Source of the DNA: CAISDA01 sp050258555
Lineage (GTDB): Bacteria > Bacteroidota > Ignavibacteria > UBA10030 > UBA8401
Length of the DNA stretch: 11,716 nt
Direction: 5' to 3'
NCBI GenBank assembly: GCA_050258555.1
Contig: JBLMZA010000065.1
Span: 1-11,716, forward strand
Shown: piece after piece, positions 1-6,601 of the stretch
How the letters are laid out: each line of letters starts with the position of its first letter
Numbering within the stretch: position 1 is the stretch's first letter
Program-made: the position numbers and the translations under genes
Notes under the pieces: model-generated
Seen by the model: the letters and a program-made list of their open reading frames with translations, nothing else
Database searches by the model: none
What the model was told of the DNA's origin: nothing

Positions 1-91
1 GCGAAGAATTTCTTTAAAAGAAAAACCCTTAAAACGGCAGAAAAGTGCCACGTTTCCAGCCGTCCTTCCCCATGAAGACTTGCCGATCAAT

Positions 92-121
92 AAAAAAGCA
101 GGCCCGATGGATTGTGCCTGC
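92..121 (-). terminator. Rho-independent terminator after the 153-926 gene
   Basis: Read on the minus strand, GCAGGC and GCCTGC form a 6-bp GC-rich stem (116-121 with 98-103) around a 12-nt loop. Six T residues (97 to 92) follow directly. The stem begins about 32 bases past the stop codon of the upstream minus-strand gene, which is the position and shape of an intrinsic terminator. Bases 1-91 beyond it show no gene or other structure that I can support. Confidence 0.75.
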
Positions 122-152
122 CATAATTATTATTTACACGGCATATTCTTAA

Positions 153-926
153 CTAATCGTACCTCCGCAGAATATTATTTGATTCTTTTATAAGGAGGCT
201 TTCTGCGTCTATTTTGTAAACTCGATATGATTCCATCCCATCCCAAAGCCCCTGAAAATATGATACTTCCCATAGAAGCGTATTGCTTGGCTTCGAAAAA
301 GATAAATCCACAATGCATGAATCATTTTTATATCCCTCCATATCAGACAATTTTCGCGCAAGTTCTACAGCCTGAGATAATGGTCTCATTCGATAACATG
401 ATTTACGATAGTATCGATAAATCGTGAATATATTAAACTGAATACCCTTCTTCGCGCTTTCCTTCAAGGGAAGATTGATTCCATCGATTCCACCATCACC
501 ATTCAAATCAAGAGCAACATTATATCTCTCAATTCCTCGTTCAAAATCAGAAAAAATAAACCGAAGATCATACGATATAAAATTCACCGTCTTGTTCCCG
601 GCTGTTGTGTCTTGTTGGTAATTTCTGCGATCGAAAATAACCCCCTTTGAAAAAGTCAGCTTATCTATAAAATACGCGGGAAGCTGCGTTTGAATAATCG
701 CGCCTAATTTATCCTGAATATTTTGGGGTAATTGTGCCAACGAATAGATTTCTTTTCCATATCCAGCCCTACAATCCATCCGAAAATCCAAATTTCCAAA
801 ATCTCTCTGCCTGACTGTAATATGGATATCATCTGCCTTGGGTGGGGTGCACAACATGATTATCAAACTACCGATGCCGCCGATCGCCATCAAGACCACA
901 ATGAGACCAACACGATTTTTCTTCAT
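153..926 (-). CDS. Hypothetical membrane-anchored or exported protein with EF-hand-like loop
   Basis: I do not recognise this protein. I prefer the ATG at 924-926, which gives 257 residues beginning MKKNRVGLIVV, a typical signal or anchor start. An in-frame ATG at 951-953 would add nine residues. Neither start has a strong ribosome site; an AAAGGG lies rather far upstream of the 926 start. Residues 5-26 form one hydrophobic segment. It ends in MLC, which is not a good lipobox. The rest looks extracytoplasmic, with cysteines at about 52, 177 and 204. Residues 140-148 read DLNGDGGID, matching the DxNxDGxxD pattern of EF-hand or dockerin calcium loops. The last 70 or so residues, with the WEVSYFQG and YRVYKIDAES stretches, faintly resemble a PepSY-like fold; this is a guess. 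The gene is visibly AT-richer than its neighbours. It follows gyrA on the same strand, about 220 bp away and beyond a hairpin, so it is probably a separate transcription unit. Confidence 0.7.
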   Translation of the reverse strand: MKKNRVGLIVVLMAIGGIGSLIIMLCTPPKADDIHITVRQRDFGNLDFRMDCRAGYGKEIYSLAQLPQNIQDKLGAIIQTQLPAYFIDKLTFSKGVIFDRRNYQQDTTAGNKTVNFISYDLRFIFSDFERGIERYNVALDLNGDGGIDGINLPLKESAKKGIQFNIFTIYRYYRKSCYRMRPLSQAVELARKLSDMEGYKNDSCIVDLSFSKPSNTLLWEVSYFQGLWDGMESYRVYKIDAESLLIKESNNILRRYD

Positions 927-953
927 TTGACAATACACCCTTTCGCTGCTCAT

Positions 954-1146
954 CGGTCATTGAACGATATCACTTGAGCGGTCAGAAGATCGGTGATGCA
1001 CAATGCTGACGTGTGATTTGGGGGAGCGTATTCTTCTTAACTTCGGGACATGATAGCGATTTTTTTCGGACAGATGCAAATACAAAGGCGCCTCCCTGTT
1101 GCCAGAGAGGCGCCTTGTATGGATACTGCGGTGGTATGAAGGACGG
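954..1146. other. Intergenic region between gyrA and the hypothetical gene
   Basis: No gene is supported here. The segment holds the gyrA-proximal hairpin (1085-1116). It also holds a weak minus-strand promoter candidate for the hypothetical gene: TATCAT at 1055-1050, one mismatch from TATAAT, with a poor -35 TTGCAT at 1079-1074 and 18-bp spacing. The -35 matches the consensus at only three positions, so the promoter call is weak. Confidence 0.3.
1085..1116 (-). terminator. Hairpin just downstream of gyrA, probable terminator
   Basis: A perfect 10-bp inverted repeat (AAGGCGCCTC at 1085-1094, GAGGCGCCTT at 1107-1116) with a 12-nt loop lies about 30 bases past the gyrA stop codon. On the minus strand it is followed by TGTATTTG, a poor U-tract. 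It could be a weak intrinsic terminator or a 3'-end stabilising stem for the gyrA mRNA. The stem itself is clear; the terminating role is inferred from position. Confidence 0.5.
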
Positions 1147-4047
1147 TTACTTCCTGCCGCCTTTTTTCTTCGGTGCCGGTTTTTGTTTCGATTTCGGCTT
1201 CGCCGGAGCCTTCGCTTTCGGTGTTGCCTTCGCTTTTGCCTTCGATTGTTTCGGGGCTTCCGCTTTCTTCTTCGCCGCGGGCGAAGGCTTCGCCTGCTTT
1301 TTGGCGGGCGCCTTCAATGCCTCGGCTTTCTTCGCATCGGCCTTCTTCTTCGGCGCCGGAGCGGGCTTCTTCGCCTTCGCCTTAAGGGCAGCCGGCGCAG
1401 CAGACGGGCTCTTTTTCACCGGAGCAACTACGACCGGCGCTTCTGCGACGGCTTCCGCTACCTCGGCTTGGCCGTCATCATCCGAAAAGCGGCTCTTCCG
1501 GACCGTCTTCATTTTTTTTTTTGCATCGCCGTTTTCTTCAAACAGCGCGTCCTGATCGGGATCGTTTTTCGGCATCGATGACGAGGAGCCGTTATTTTCA
1601 TTGAGCTCTTTTTCCTCATCCTCTTCCGATTTCACGATCGCCACGGCCGCAATCCGGTCCTCGGCATGAAGCTTGATCAACCGGACGCCGGAAGTGTTGC
1701 GGCCCGACACGCGGATCTCGCTTGCATGCTGCCGGATGACCATGCCGCCCGATGTGACGACAACGATATCATCCGAATCCTGCACTTCCTTGACCGCGAT
1801 CATCTTGCCGGTCTTCTCCGTCGCCCTGAGCGTGCCGATACCCTTGCCGCCGCGGTGACTGATGCGGTACTCGCCGAGATCGGAACGCTTGCCGAATCCG
1901 TTTTCTGTGGCCACAAGAATGGTCGTCTTCGGACGGCGCACCGAAACGGCGCCGATCACCTTGTCCCCGTTTTCAAGCTTGATGGCGCGCACGCCGGCCG
2001 CAGAACGGCCCATCGACCGCACTTCCGATTCGGGGAAGCGGATGGCAATGCCTTCATGCGTGCCGATCAGGATTTCGCTTGTGCCGTCGGTGAGCTTTAC
2101 ATCCACCAGAAGATCGGACTCGTCGAGCGAAATGGCGCCGATGCCCGCCTTGCGCGGATTCGAGAATTCCGAGAGTGCGGTCTTCTTCATCTGTCCCTGC
2201 TCGGTGACCATGAAGACGAAGTGCGTGTCGTCGAAGTCCTTCACCGACAGGAAGGCCGAGATGTTCTCGGACGGATCCTTCTGTATCAGGTTCACGATCG
2301 CGCGGCCCTTCGATGTGCGGCCGCCTTCGGGAAGCTCGAACACCTTCACCCAATAACACTTGCCCTTGTCGGTGAAGAAGAGAATGTAGTTGTGCGTCGA
2401 GGCGATGAACATGTGCTCGATGAAATCGTCCTCCCTCGATGCCGCTCCGGTCACGCCCTTGCCGCCTCTGGACTGCCGGCGGTAGCCGGAGACCGGGAAG
2501 CGCTTGATGTAGCCCGAGTGGCTGATCGTGATGACGACGTCCTCTTCCTGGATCATGTCCTCGATCTTGAACTCTTCATAATCATAGACGATCTCGGTGC
2601 GGCGCTCATCGCCGTATTTTTCCTTGATCGCCAGAAGCTCGTCCTTGATGATCTCCATCTGCAGCTGCTTCGAGGCAAGGATCGCCTTCAAGCGCGTGAT
2701 GAGTTTCAGAAGGTCGCGGTACTCCTCCTCGATCTTCTTCCGTTCCAGTCCCGTGAGGCGCTGGAGACGCATATCGAGGATCGCCTTGGCCTGTATTTCG
2801 GAAAGCTTGAACTTGCGCATGAGGCCATTCTTCGCGGTCTCCGTGTCGCGGCTCGCCTTGATGAGCTTGATGATCTCGTCGATGTTGTCGAGCGCGATGA
2901 TGTAGCCTTCCAGGATATGGGCCCTGGCTTCGGCCGCATCGAGGTCGAATTTCGTGCGGCGCACGACGACTTCGTTTCTGTGCTCGATGTAGTGCGAGAG
3001 CATGTCGCGCAATGTCAGAAGCACGGGCCGGCCGTCCACAAGCGCCAGCATGATGACGCCGAACGTGGTCTGCATCTGCGTGTACTTGTAGAGATTGTTC
3101 AGGACCACGCTTGCGTTGGCATCGCGCTTCAGATCGATCACAATGCGCATGCCGTCGCGGTCGGACTCGTCGCGCAGATCGGAGATGTCGTCCAGCTTCT
3201 TTTCGCGCATCAATTCGGCGATCTTCTCGATCAGGCTCGCCTTGTTGACCATGTAGGGGATCTCGTTCACCACGATCGACTGCCGGTCGTTCTTTGCCGT
3301 TTCAATCGTCGCCTTGGCGCGGATGGTGACCTTGCCCTTGCCGGTCGTGTAGGCTTCCTTCACGCCCTCATAGCCGTAGATGATGGCGCCGGTCGGAAAA
3401 TCGGGCGCCTTGATGTACTTCATGAGCTTGGCGTTGTCGATCTCCGGATTCTTGATCATCGCCACGCAGCCGTCGATCACCTCTCCCATGTTGTGCGGAG
3501 GAATGTTCGTCGTCATGCCGACGGCGATGCCGGCCGAGCCGTTCACAAGCAGATTCGGATACGCGCTCGGAAGCACCATGGGCTCTGTGAGCGTGTCGTC
3601 GAAGTTCGGCGTGAAATCGACCGTGTTCTTGTCCAGGTCGCGCAGCATTTCTTCTGCAAGGCGCGTCATGCGGAGTTCCGTGTAACGCATGGCAGCGGCC
3701 GAGTCGCCGTCGACCGAGCCGAAGTTGCCCTGGCCGTCGACGAGCGTGTAGCGCAGCGAAAAGTCCTGCGCCATACGCACGGCCGTGTCGTAGACCGACT
3801 GGTCGCCGTGCGGATGGTACTTGCCAAGCACCTCGCCCACAAGGCGGGCGCTCTTTTTGTAGGGCCGGTTCGGAAGCAGCCCGAGTTCCTGCATGCCGAA
3901 GAGCACGCGGCGATGCACGGGCTTCAATCCGTCTCTGACATCGGGAAGGGCGCGCGCCACAATAACGGACATCGAATAATCGATGTACGAGCCCTTCATC
4001 TCATCTTCAATATCAACCGGAATGATTTTTTCGTTCAATGTTGCCAT
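1147..4047 (-). CDS. gyrA: DNA gyrase subunit A with long basic C-terminal tail
   Basis: This is the breakage-reunion subunit of DNA gyrase. With GyrB it forms the A2B2 enzyme that introduces negative supercoils using ATP. The N-terminal winged-helix/tower part (about 1-500) includes RALPDVRDGLKPVHRR at 32-47, GKYHPHGD ending at D82, and AAAMRYTE with catalytic Tyr122. The C-terminal beta-pinwheel starts near 505 and carries the GyrA box QSRGGKG (525-531), which separates gyrase A from topoisomerase IV ParC. Position 83, the main quinolone-contact serine in E. coli GyrA, is Gln, followed by Ser84; Asp87 is kept. At 966 residues the protein is longer than the usual 800-880. Past about residue 806 there is an acidic stretch and then a Lys/Ala/Pro-rich tail. 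The ATG at 4047 follows AGGG with 7-nt spacing and begins MATLNEKIIPVDIEDEM, as in the family. The gene lies 205 bp after gyrB on the same strand. Confidence 0.97.
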   Translation of the reverse strand: MATLNEKIIPVDIEDEMKGSYIDYSMSVIVARALPDVRDGLKPVHRRVLFGMQELGLLPNRPYKKSARLVGEVLGKYHPHGDQSVYDTAVRMAQDFSLRYTLVDGQGNFGSVDGDSAAAMRYTELRMTRLAEEMLRDLDKNTVDFTPNFDDTLTEPMVLPSAYPNLLVNGSAGIAVGMTTNIPPHNMGEVIDGCVAMIKNPEIDNAKLMKYIKAPDFPTGAIIYGYEGVKEAYTTGKGKVTIRAKATIETAKNDRQSIVVNEIPYMVNKASLIEKIAELMREKKLDDISDLRDESDRDGMRIVIDLKRDANASVVLNNLYKYTQMQTTFGVIMLALVDGRPVLLTLRDMLSHYIEHRNEVVVRRTKFDLDAAEARAHILEGYIIALDNIDEIIKLIKASRDTETAKNGLMRKFKLSEIQAKAILDMRLQRLTGLERKKIEEEYRDLLKLITRLKAILASKQLQMEIIKDELLAIKEKYGDERRTEIVYDYEEFKIEDMIQEEDVVITISHSGYIKRFPVSGYRRQSRGGKGVTGAASREDDFIEHMFIASTHNYILFFTDKGKCYWVKVFELPEGGRTSKGRAIVNLIQKDPSENISAFLSVKDFDDTHFVFMVTEQGQMKKTALSEFSNPRKAGIGAISLDESDLLVDVKLTDGTSEILIGTHEGIAIRFPESEVRSMGRSAAGVRAIKLENGDKVIGAVSVRRPKTTILVATENGFGKRSDLGEYRISHRGGKGIGTLRATEKTGKMIAVKEVQDSDDIVVVTSGGMVIRQHASEIRVSGRNTSGVRLIKLHAEDRIAAVAIVKSEEDEEKELNENNGSSSSMPKNDPDQDALFEENGDAKKKMKTVRKSRFSDDDGQAEVAEAVAEAPVVVAPVKKSPSAAPAALKAKAKKPAPAPKKKADAKKAEALKAPAKKQAKPSPAAKKKAEAPKQSKAKAKATPKAKAPAKPKSKQKPAPKKKGGRK
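1150..1419 (-). repeat. Low-complexity gyrA 3' end coding a histone H1-like tail
   Basis: This DNA encodes GyrA residues 877-966. The tail is built almost only of Lys, Ala and Pro, with about 32 lysines and three acidic residues in 90, in AKKPAPAPKKK-like runs. The DNA is correspondingly repetitive, with recurring CTTCGCC or CTTTCGCC words on the plus strand. The composition resembles histone H1 C-termini and the basic tails of some bacterial nucleoid proteins. A DNA-binding or charge-neutralising role is an inference. The repetitiveness makes length variation between strains likely. Confidence 0.7.
1512..1522 (-). other. A11 homopolymer in gyrA, possible slippage site
   Basis: On the coding strand, codons 842-846 read GCA AAA AAA AAA ATG, giving eleven consecutive A residues. 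Runs of nine or more A/T are known to cause transcriptional slippage in bacteria. Loss of one A puts a TGA directly after the run, ending the protein at Lys845. Gain of one A reads about eleven further codons before another TGA. Both alternative products lack the basic tail. The tract and the stops are read directly; that slippage occurs is inferred. Confidence 0.55.
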
Positions 4048-4104
4048 TCAATTTCCCTAATATCTGCGACCCCGTTTCAAGGTCAAAAGAAAAATTCAGA
4101 ATTA

Positions 4105-4127
4105 GGGGCGAAGCAGCGCTTCGCCCC
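4105..4127. repeat. Perfect 10-bp hairpin in the gyrB-gyrA spacer
   Basis: GGGGCGAAGC (4105-4114) and GCTTCGCCCC (4118-4127) form a perfect 10-bp stem with a 3-base loop. In the direction of gyrB-gyrA transcription it is followed by TAATTCTGAATTTTTCTTTTG. This resembles an offset U-tract, so it may act as a weak or partial terminator between gyrB and gyrA. The right arm merges into the first copy of a 22-bp direct repeat. Confidence 0.6.
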
Positions 4128-4247
4128 ACATGAAAAACACAGAATACAGGCGAAGCAACCCACATCCACGCTGGCGCGTGGATCATTTACCCAACAACCG
4201 CGCTCAACGCGCGTATCATTTCCGACTTCGCCCCACATGAAAAACAC
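4119..4247. repeat. 22-bp direct repeats enclosing two related hairpins
   Basis: The 22 bases at 4119-4140, starting CTTCGCCCCACATG, recur exactly at 4226-4247, a 107-bp offset. The second copy ends five bases before the gyrB stop codon. Between them are two hairpins: ATCCACGC / GCGTGGAT (4164-4171 with 4176-4183) and CGCGC / GCGCG (4199-4203 with 4209-4213). The plus-strand sequence after each stem includes ATCATTT. GGCGAAG at 4149-4155 can pair with CTTCGCC at 4226-4232, enclosing both hairpins. The arrangement looks like a mobile or dispersed intergenic repeat, but one window cannot show the copy number. Confidence 0.65.
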
Positions 4248-4252
4248 AAGAA

Positions 4253-6277
4253 TCAGACGTCGAGGTTGCGGACGTATTTCGCGTTCTTTTCGATGAACTC
4301 GCGGCGCGGACCCACTTCATCCCCCATGAGGATGGAGAATGTGCGGTCGGCCTCTCCCGCGTTCTCGATCGACACCTGAAGAATCGTCCGGGTGTCGGGA
4401 TTCATGGTCGTCGACCAGAGCTGCTCGGGATTCATTTCGCCCAAGCCTTTGAACCGCGAGATCACGATGCCGCCCGGCTTCACGACCACTCCTTCTTCTG
4501 CCGCCACCTCCTCCTCTTCTTCATCGCGTGTCGCGCCGTTGGCGCGTTCGCCCTTCAGGCGCTTCAGGATCTCCTCGCGCTCTTCGTCGTCGAAGGCGTA
4601 GAATTCCTGCTTGCCCTTCTTGATCTTATAGAGCGGCGGCTGCGCGATGTAGACGTGTCCCAGATCGATCAGGGGCTTCATGTAGCGGAAGAACAATGTG
4701 AGCAAAAGCGTACGGATATGCGAACCATCGACGTCCGCATCGCACATGAGGATGATCTTGCCGTAGCGCACTTTTTCGGGATTGAAATCCTCGCCCACGC
4801 CCGCGCCGATGGCGGTGAAGATGTTCCGGACTTCCTCGCTCTCGAGGATCTTGTGGAGCCTCGCTTTTTCCACATTCAGGATCTTGCCGCGCAAGGGAAG
4901 GATCGCCTGGAATCTGCGGTCGCGTCCCTGCTTTGCCGAACCGCCTGCCGAATCGCCCTCGACAAAATAGAGCTCGCAGTGCTCGGGATCGTTGATCGAA
5001 CAGTCGGCAAGCTTTCCGGGAAGTCCGCCGCCATCCAGTGCGTTCTTTCTTCGCGTCAGATCGCGCGCCTTGCGTGCGGCTTCTCTGGCTTCGGCCGCGC
5101 GCAGGCTCTTTTCGATGATGCGCTTGGCGTCACCCGGATTGTTATCGAGCCACACGGCAAGCTCCTGGCTCACCACCGATTCGACGATCGACTTGACTTC
5201 CGAGTTGCCGAGCTTCGTCTTGGTCTGTCCTTCAAACTGCGGCTCGGGTACTTTCACCGAAACGATCGCCGTCAGGCCTTCCTTGAAGTCGTCGCCCGAA
5301 AGCGAGATCTTGCCTTCCTTCACCAAGCCGTTCTTGTAGCCGTATGTGTTGAGCGTGCGCGTAAGCGCGGAACGGAAACCGACCAGATGCGTGCCGCCTT
5401 CGTGCGTATGGATGTTGTTCACATACGAGAAGACGTTTTCCGAATACTGGTCGTTGTACTGGAAGGCCACTTCGACTTCGACCGTGCGGCCGTTGTCGTC
5501 TTCGCCCGCGCCCTTGGCATAGACGAGCTTCTTCATGATCGAGGGGCGCATCGAGTCGATGTACTTCACGAACTCCTTCAGTCCGCCCTCGAAATGAAAC
5601 GTCGCCGTCTGCTCCTGCTTCGGACGCAAGTCCGAAATCTCGAGCTTCACGTTCGCGTTCAAAAATGCGAGCTCGCGCAGGCGCTCGGCCAGCGTCTCGA
5701 ACTTGTATGTGCGGTTCTTGAAGATCGTCGCATCGGGAAGGAACGTCACTTTCGTGCCGGTCTTTTCCTTCTTGCCCATCTCGCCGATCACCTTCACGGG
5801 GGCCACCGGATCGCCCTTCGTGTAGCGCTGGAAAAAGATCTTGCCGCCGAGTCTGACTTCGACTTCGAGCCATTCGGACAGCGCGTTGACGACCGAGACG
5901 CCGACGCCGTGCAGACCGCCCGAGACTTTGTACGTGTTCTTGTCGAACTTGCCTCCGGCATGCAATACCGTCATGACGACTTCAAGCGCCGAGCGCTTTT
6001 CCTCCGGATGCATGTCCGTCGGAATGCCGCGGCCGTCGTCGATCACCGTGATCGAGCCGTCGGGATTGATCTTCACGGAAATTTCGTCGCAAAATCCGGC
6101 CAGCGCCTCGTCGATCGAGTTGTCGACCACTTCATAGACCAGATGATGCAGACCGCGCACGCTCACGTCGCCGATATACATGGCGGGACGCCGGCGCACG
6201 GCTTCAAGGCCTTTCAGAACTGTGATATCTTCGGCGGTATATTCGCCGTTGGTTTTTTTGGGTTTATTCTCTGCCAC
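4253..6277 (-). CDS. gyrB: DNA gyrase subunit B
   Basis: This is the ATPase subunit of DNA gyrase. The GTG at 6275-6277 gives 674 residues beginning MAENKPKKTNGEYTAEDITV. I chose it because AAGGA lies about 11 bases upstream, and because extending to the GTG at 6310 would translate an A9 tract and abut the previous stop. Both starts are possible. The GHKL ATPase domain shows YEVVDNSIDEALAG (Glu49, Asn53), DDGRGIP (80-86), GGLHGVG (120-126) and the QTKTKLGN lysine loop (351-358). The TOPRIM domain has EGDSAGG (440-446), PLRGKILNVEKA and the metal-binding DADVDGS (513-519). The C-terminal GyrA-contact region has KGLGEMNPEQLWSTTMNP from about 610. A short acidic insert, DEEEEEVAAEE, sits at 585-595. 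There is no large E. coli-type insertion. The gene lies 33 bp after the dciA-like gene and 205 bp before gyrA, so the three are probably cotranscribed, perhaps with attenuation in the gyrB-gyrA spacer. Confidence 0.97.
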   Translation of the reverse strand: MAENKPKKTNGEYTAEDITVLKGLEAVRRRPAMYIGDVSVRGLHHLVYEVVDNSIDEALAGFCDEISVKINPDGSITVIDDGRGIPTDMHPEEKRSALEVVMTVLHAGGKFDKNTYKVSGGLHGVGVSVVNALSEWLEVEVRLGGKIFFQRYTKGDPVAPVKVIGEMGKKEKTGTKVTFLPDATIFKNRTYKFETLAERLRELAFLNANVKLEISDLRPKQEQTATFHFEGGLKEFVKYIDSMRPSIMKKLVYAKGAGEDDNGRTVEVEVAFQYNDQYSENVFSYVNNIHTHEGGTHLVGFRSALTRTLNTYGYKNGLVKEGKISLSGDDFKEGLTAIVSVKVPEPQFEGQTKTKLGNSEVKSIVESVVSQELAVWLDNNPGDAKRIIEKSLRAAEAREAARKARDLTRRKNALDGGGLPGKLADCSINDPEHCELYFVEGDSAGGSAKQGRDRRFQAILPLRGKILNVEKARLHKILESEEVRNIFTAIGAGVGEDFNPEKVRYGKIILMCDADVDGSHIRTLLLTLFFRYMKPLIDLGHVYIAQPPLYKIKKGKQEFYAFDDEEREEILKRLKGERANGATRDEEEEEVAAEEGVVVKPGGIVISRFKGLGEMNPEQLWSTTMNPDTRTILQVSIENAGEADRTFSILMGDEVGPRREFIEKNAKYVRNLDV

Positions 6278-6310
6278 TGTTTTTTTTTCCTTCACACTGT
6301 AAAACAACAC

Positions 6311-6601
6311 TTATCTGAATCGGATGTCCTTGATGACATCGCCGTTCATCCTCTGATGGATCTTCGCAAGGATCTCCTTGCGGCGGAACGTGAGCTCGTT
6401 TCTCCACGGCGCGTTGGTCACATGAATCACCAGCACGCCGTTATCAATGCGCTCGACTTCCGTCACTTTTGCAATCTGCGCGCCCACAATTTCGGGCCAC
6501 AGCGGTATGATTCCGTACTGATCGAGCTTCTGCCTGATCCCCAACTGCTCGATCAGGGCATCCAAAACGGAATCGATCTTTTTCGGCACCTGCTCTTTCA
6601 C
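6311..6601 (-). CDS. dciA: DUF721/DciA-type protein, probable helicase-loading factor
   Basis: This small protein of 96 residues belongs to the DUF721 family. It shows WPEIVG (35-40), NGVLVIHV (54-61), W66RNEL and a C-terminal basic helix ending IKDIRFR, the usual order of conserved blocks. DciA proteins are known to load or stimulate the replicative helicase in bacteria lacking DnaC or DnaI loaders. Here the role is inferred from the family and from the gene's position beside recF, dnaN and dnaA. The start is a GTG at 6599-6601 that overlaps the recF stop as GTGA, which implies translational coupling. No separate ribosome site is evident. At 96 residues it is a compact form with no long extension. 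The family call is strong; the gene symbol is used by homology only. Confidence 0.85.
   Translation of the reverse strand: MKEQVPKKIDSVLDALIEQLGIRQKLDQYGIIPLWPEIVGAQIAKVTEVERIDNGVLVIHVTNAPWRNELTFRRKEILAKIHQRMNGDVIKDIRFR

Noticed and set aside
1013..1581. Plus-strand Phe/Ala/Gly-rich and Arg/Leu-rich open frames over the gyrA 3' end
   Set aside because: They are reverse translations of the low-complexity lysine-rich tail, and the repetition explains their openness.
4119..4247. Possible CRISPR array in the gyrB-gyrA spacer
   Set aside because: There are only two repeat copies, the interval contains hairpins rather than a unique spacer, and no cas genes are near.
1666..4296. Long open frame (876 codons) antisense to gyrA
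   Set aside because: It covers a certain gyrA gene and carries no recognisable domain. Such frames arise when the sense gene rarely uses TCA, CTA or TTA codons.
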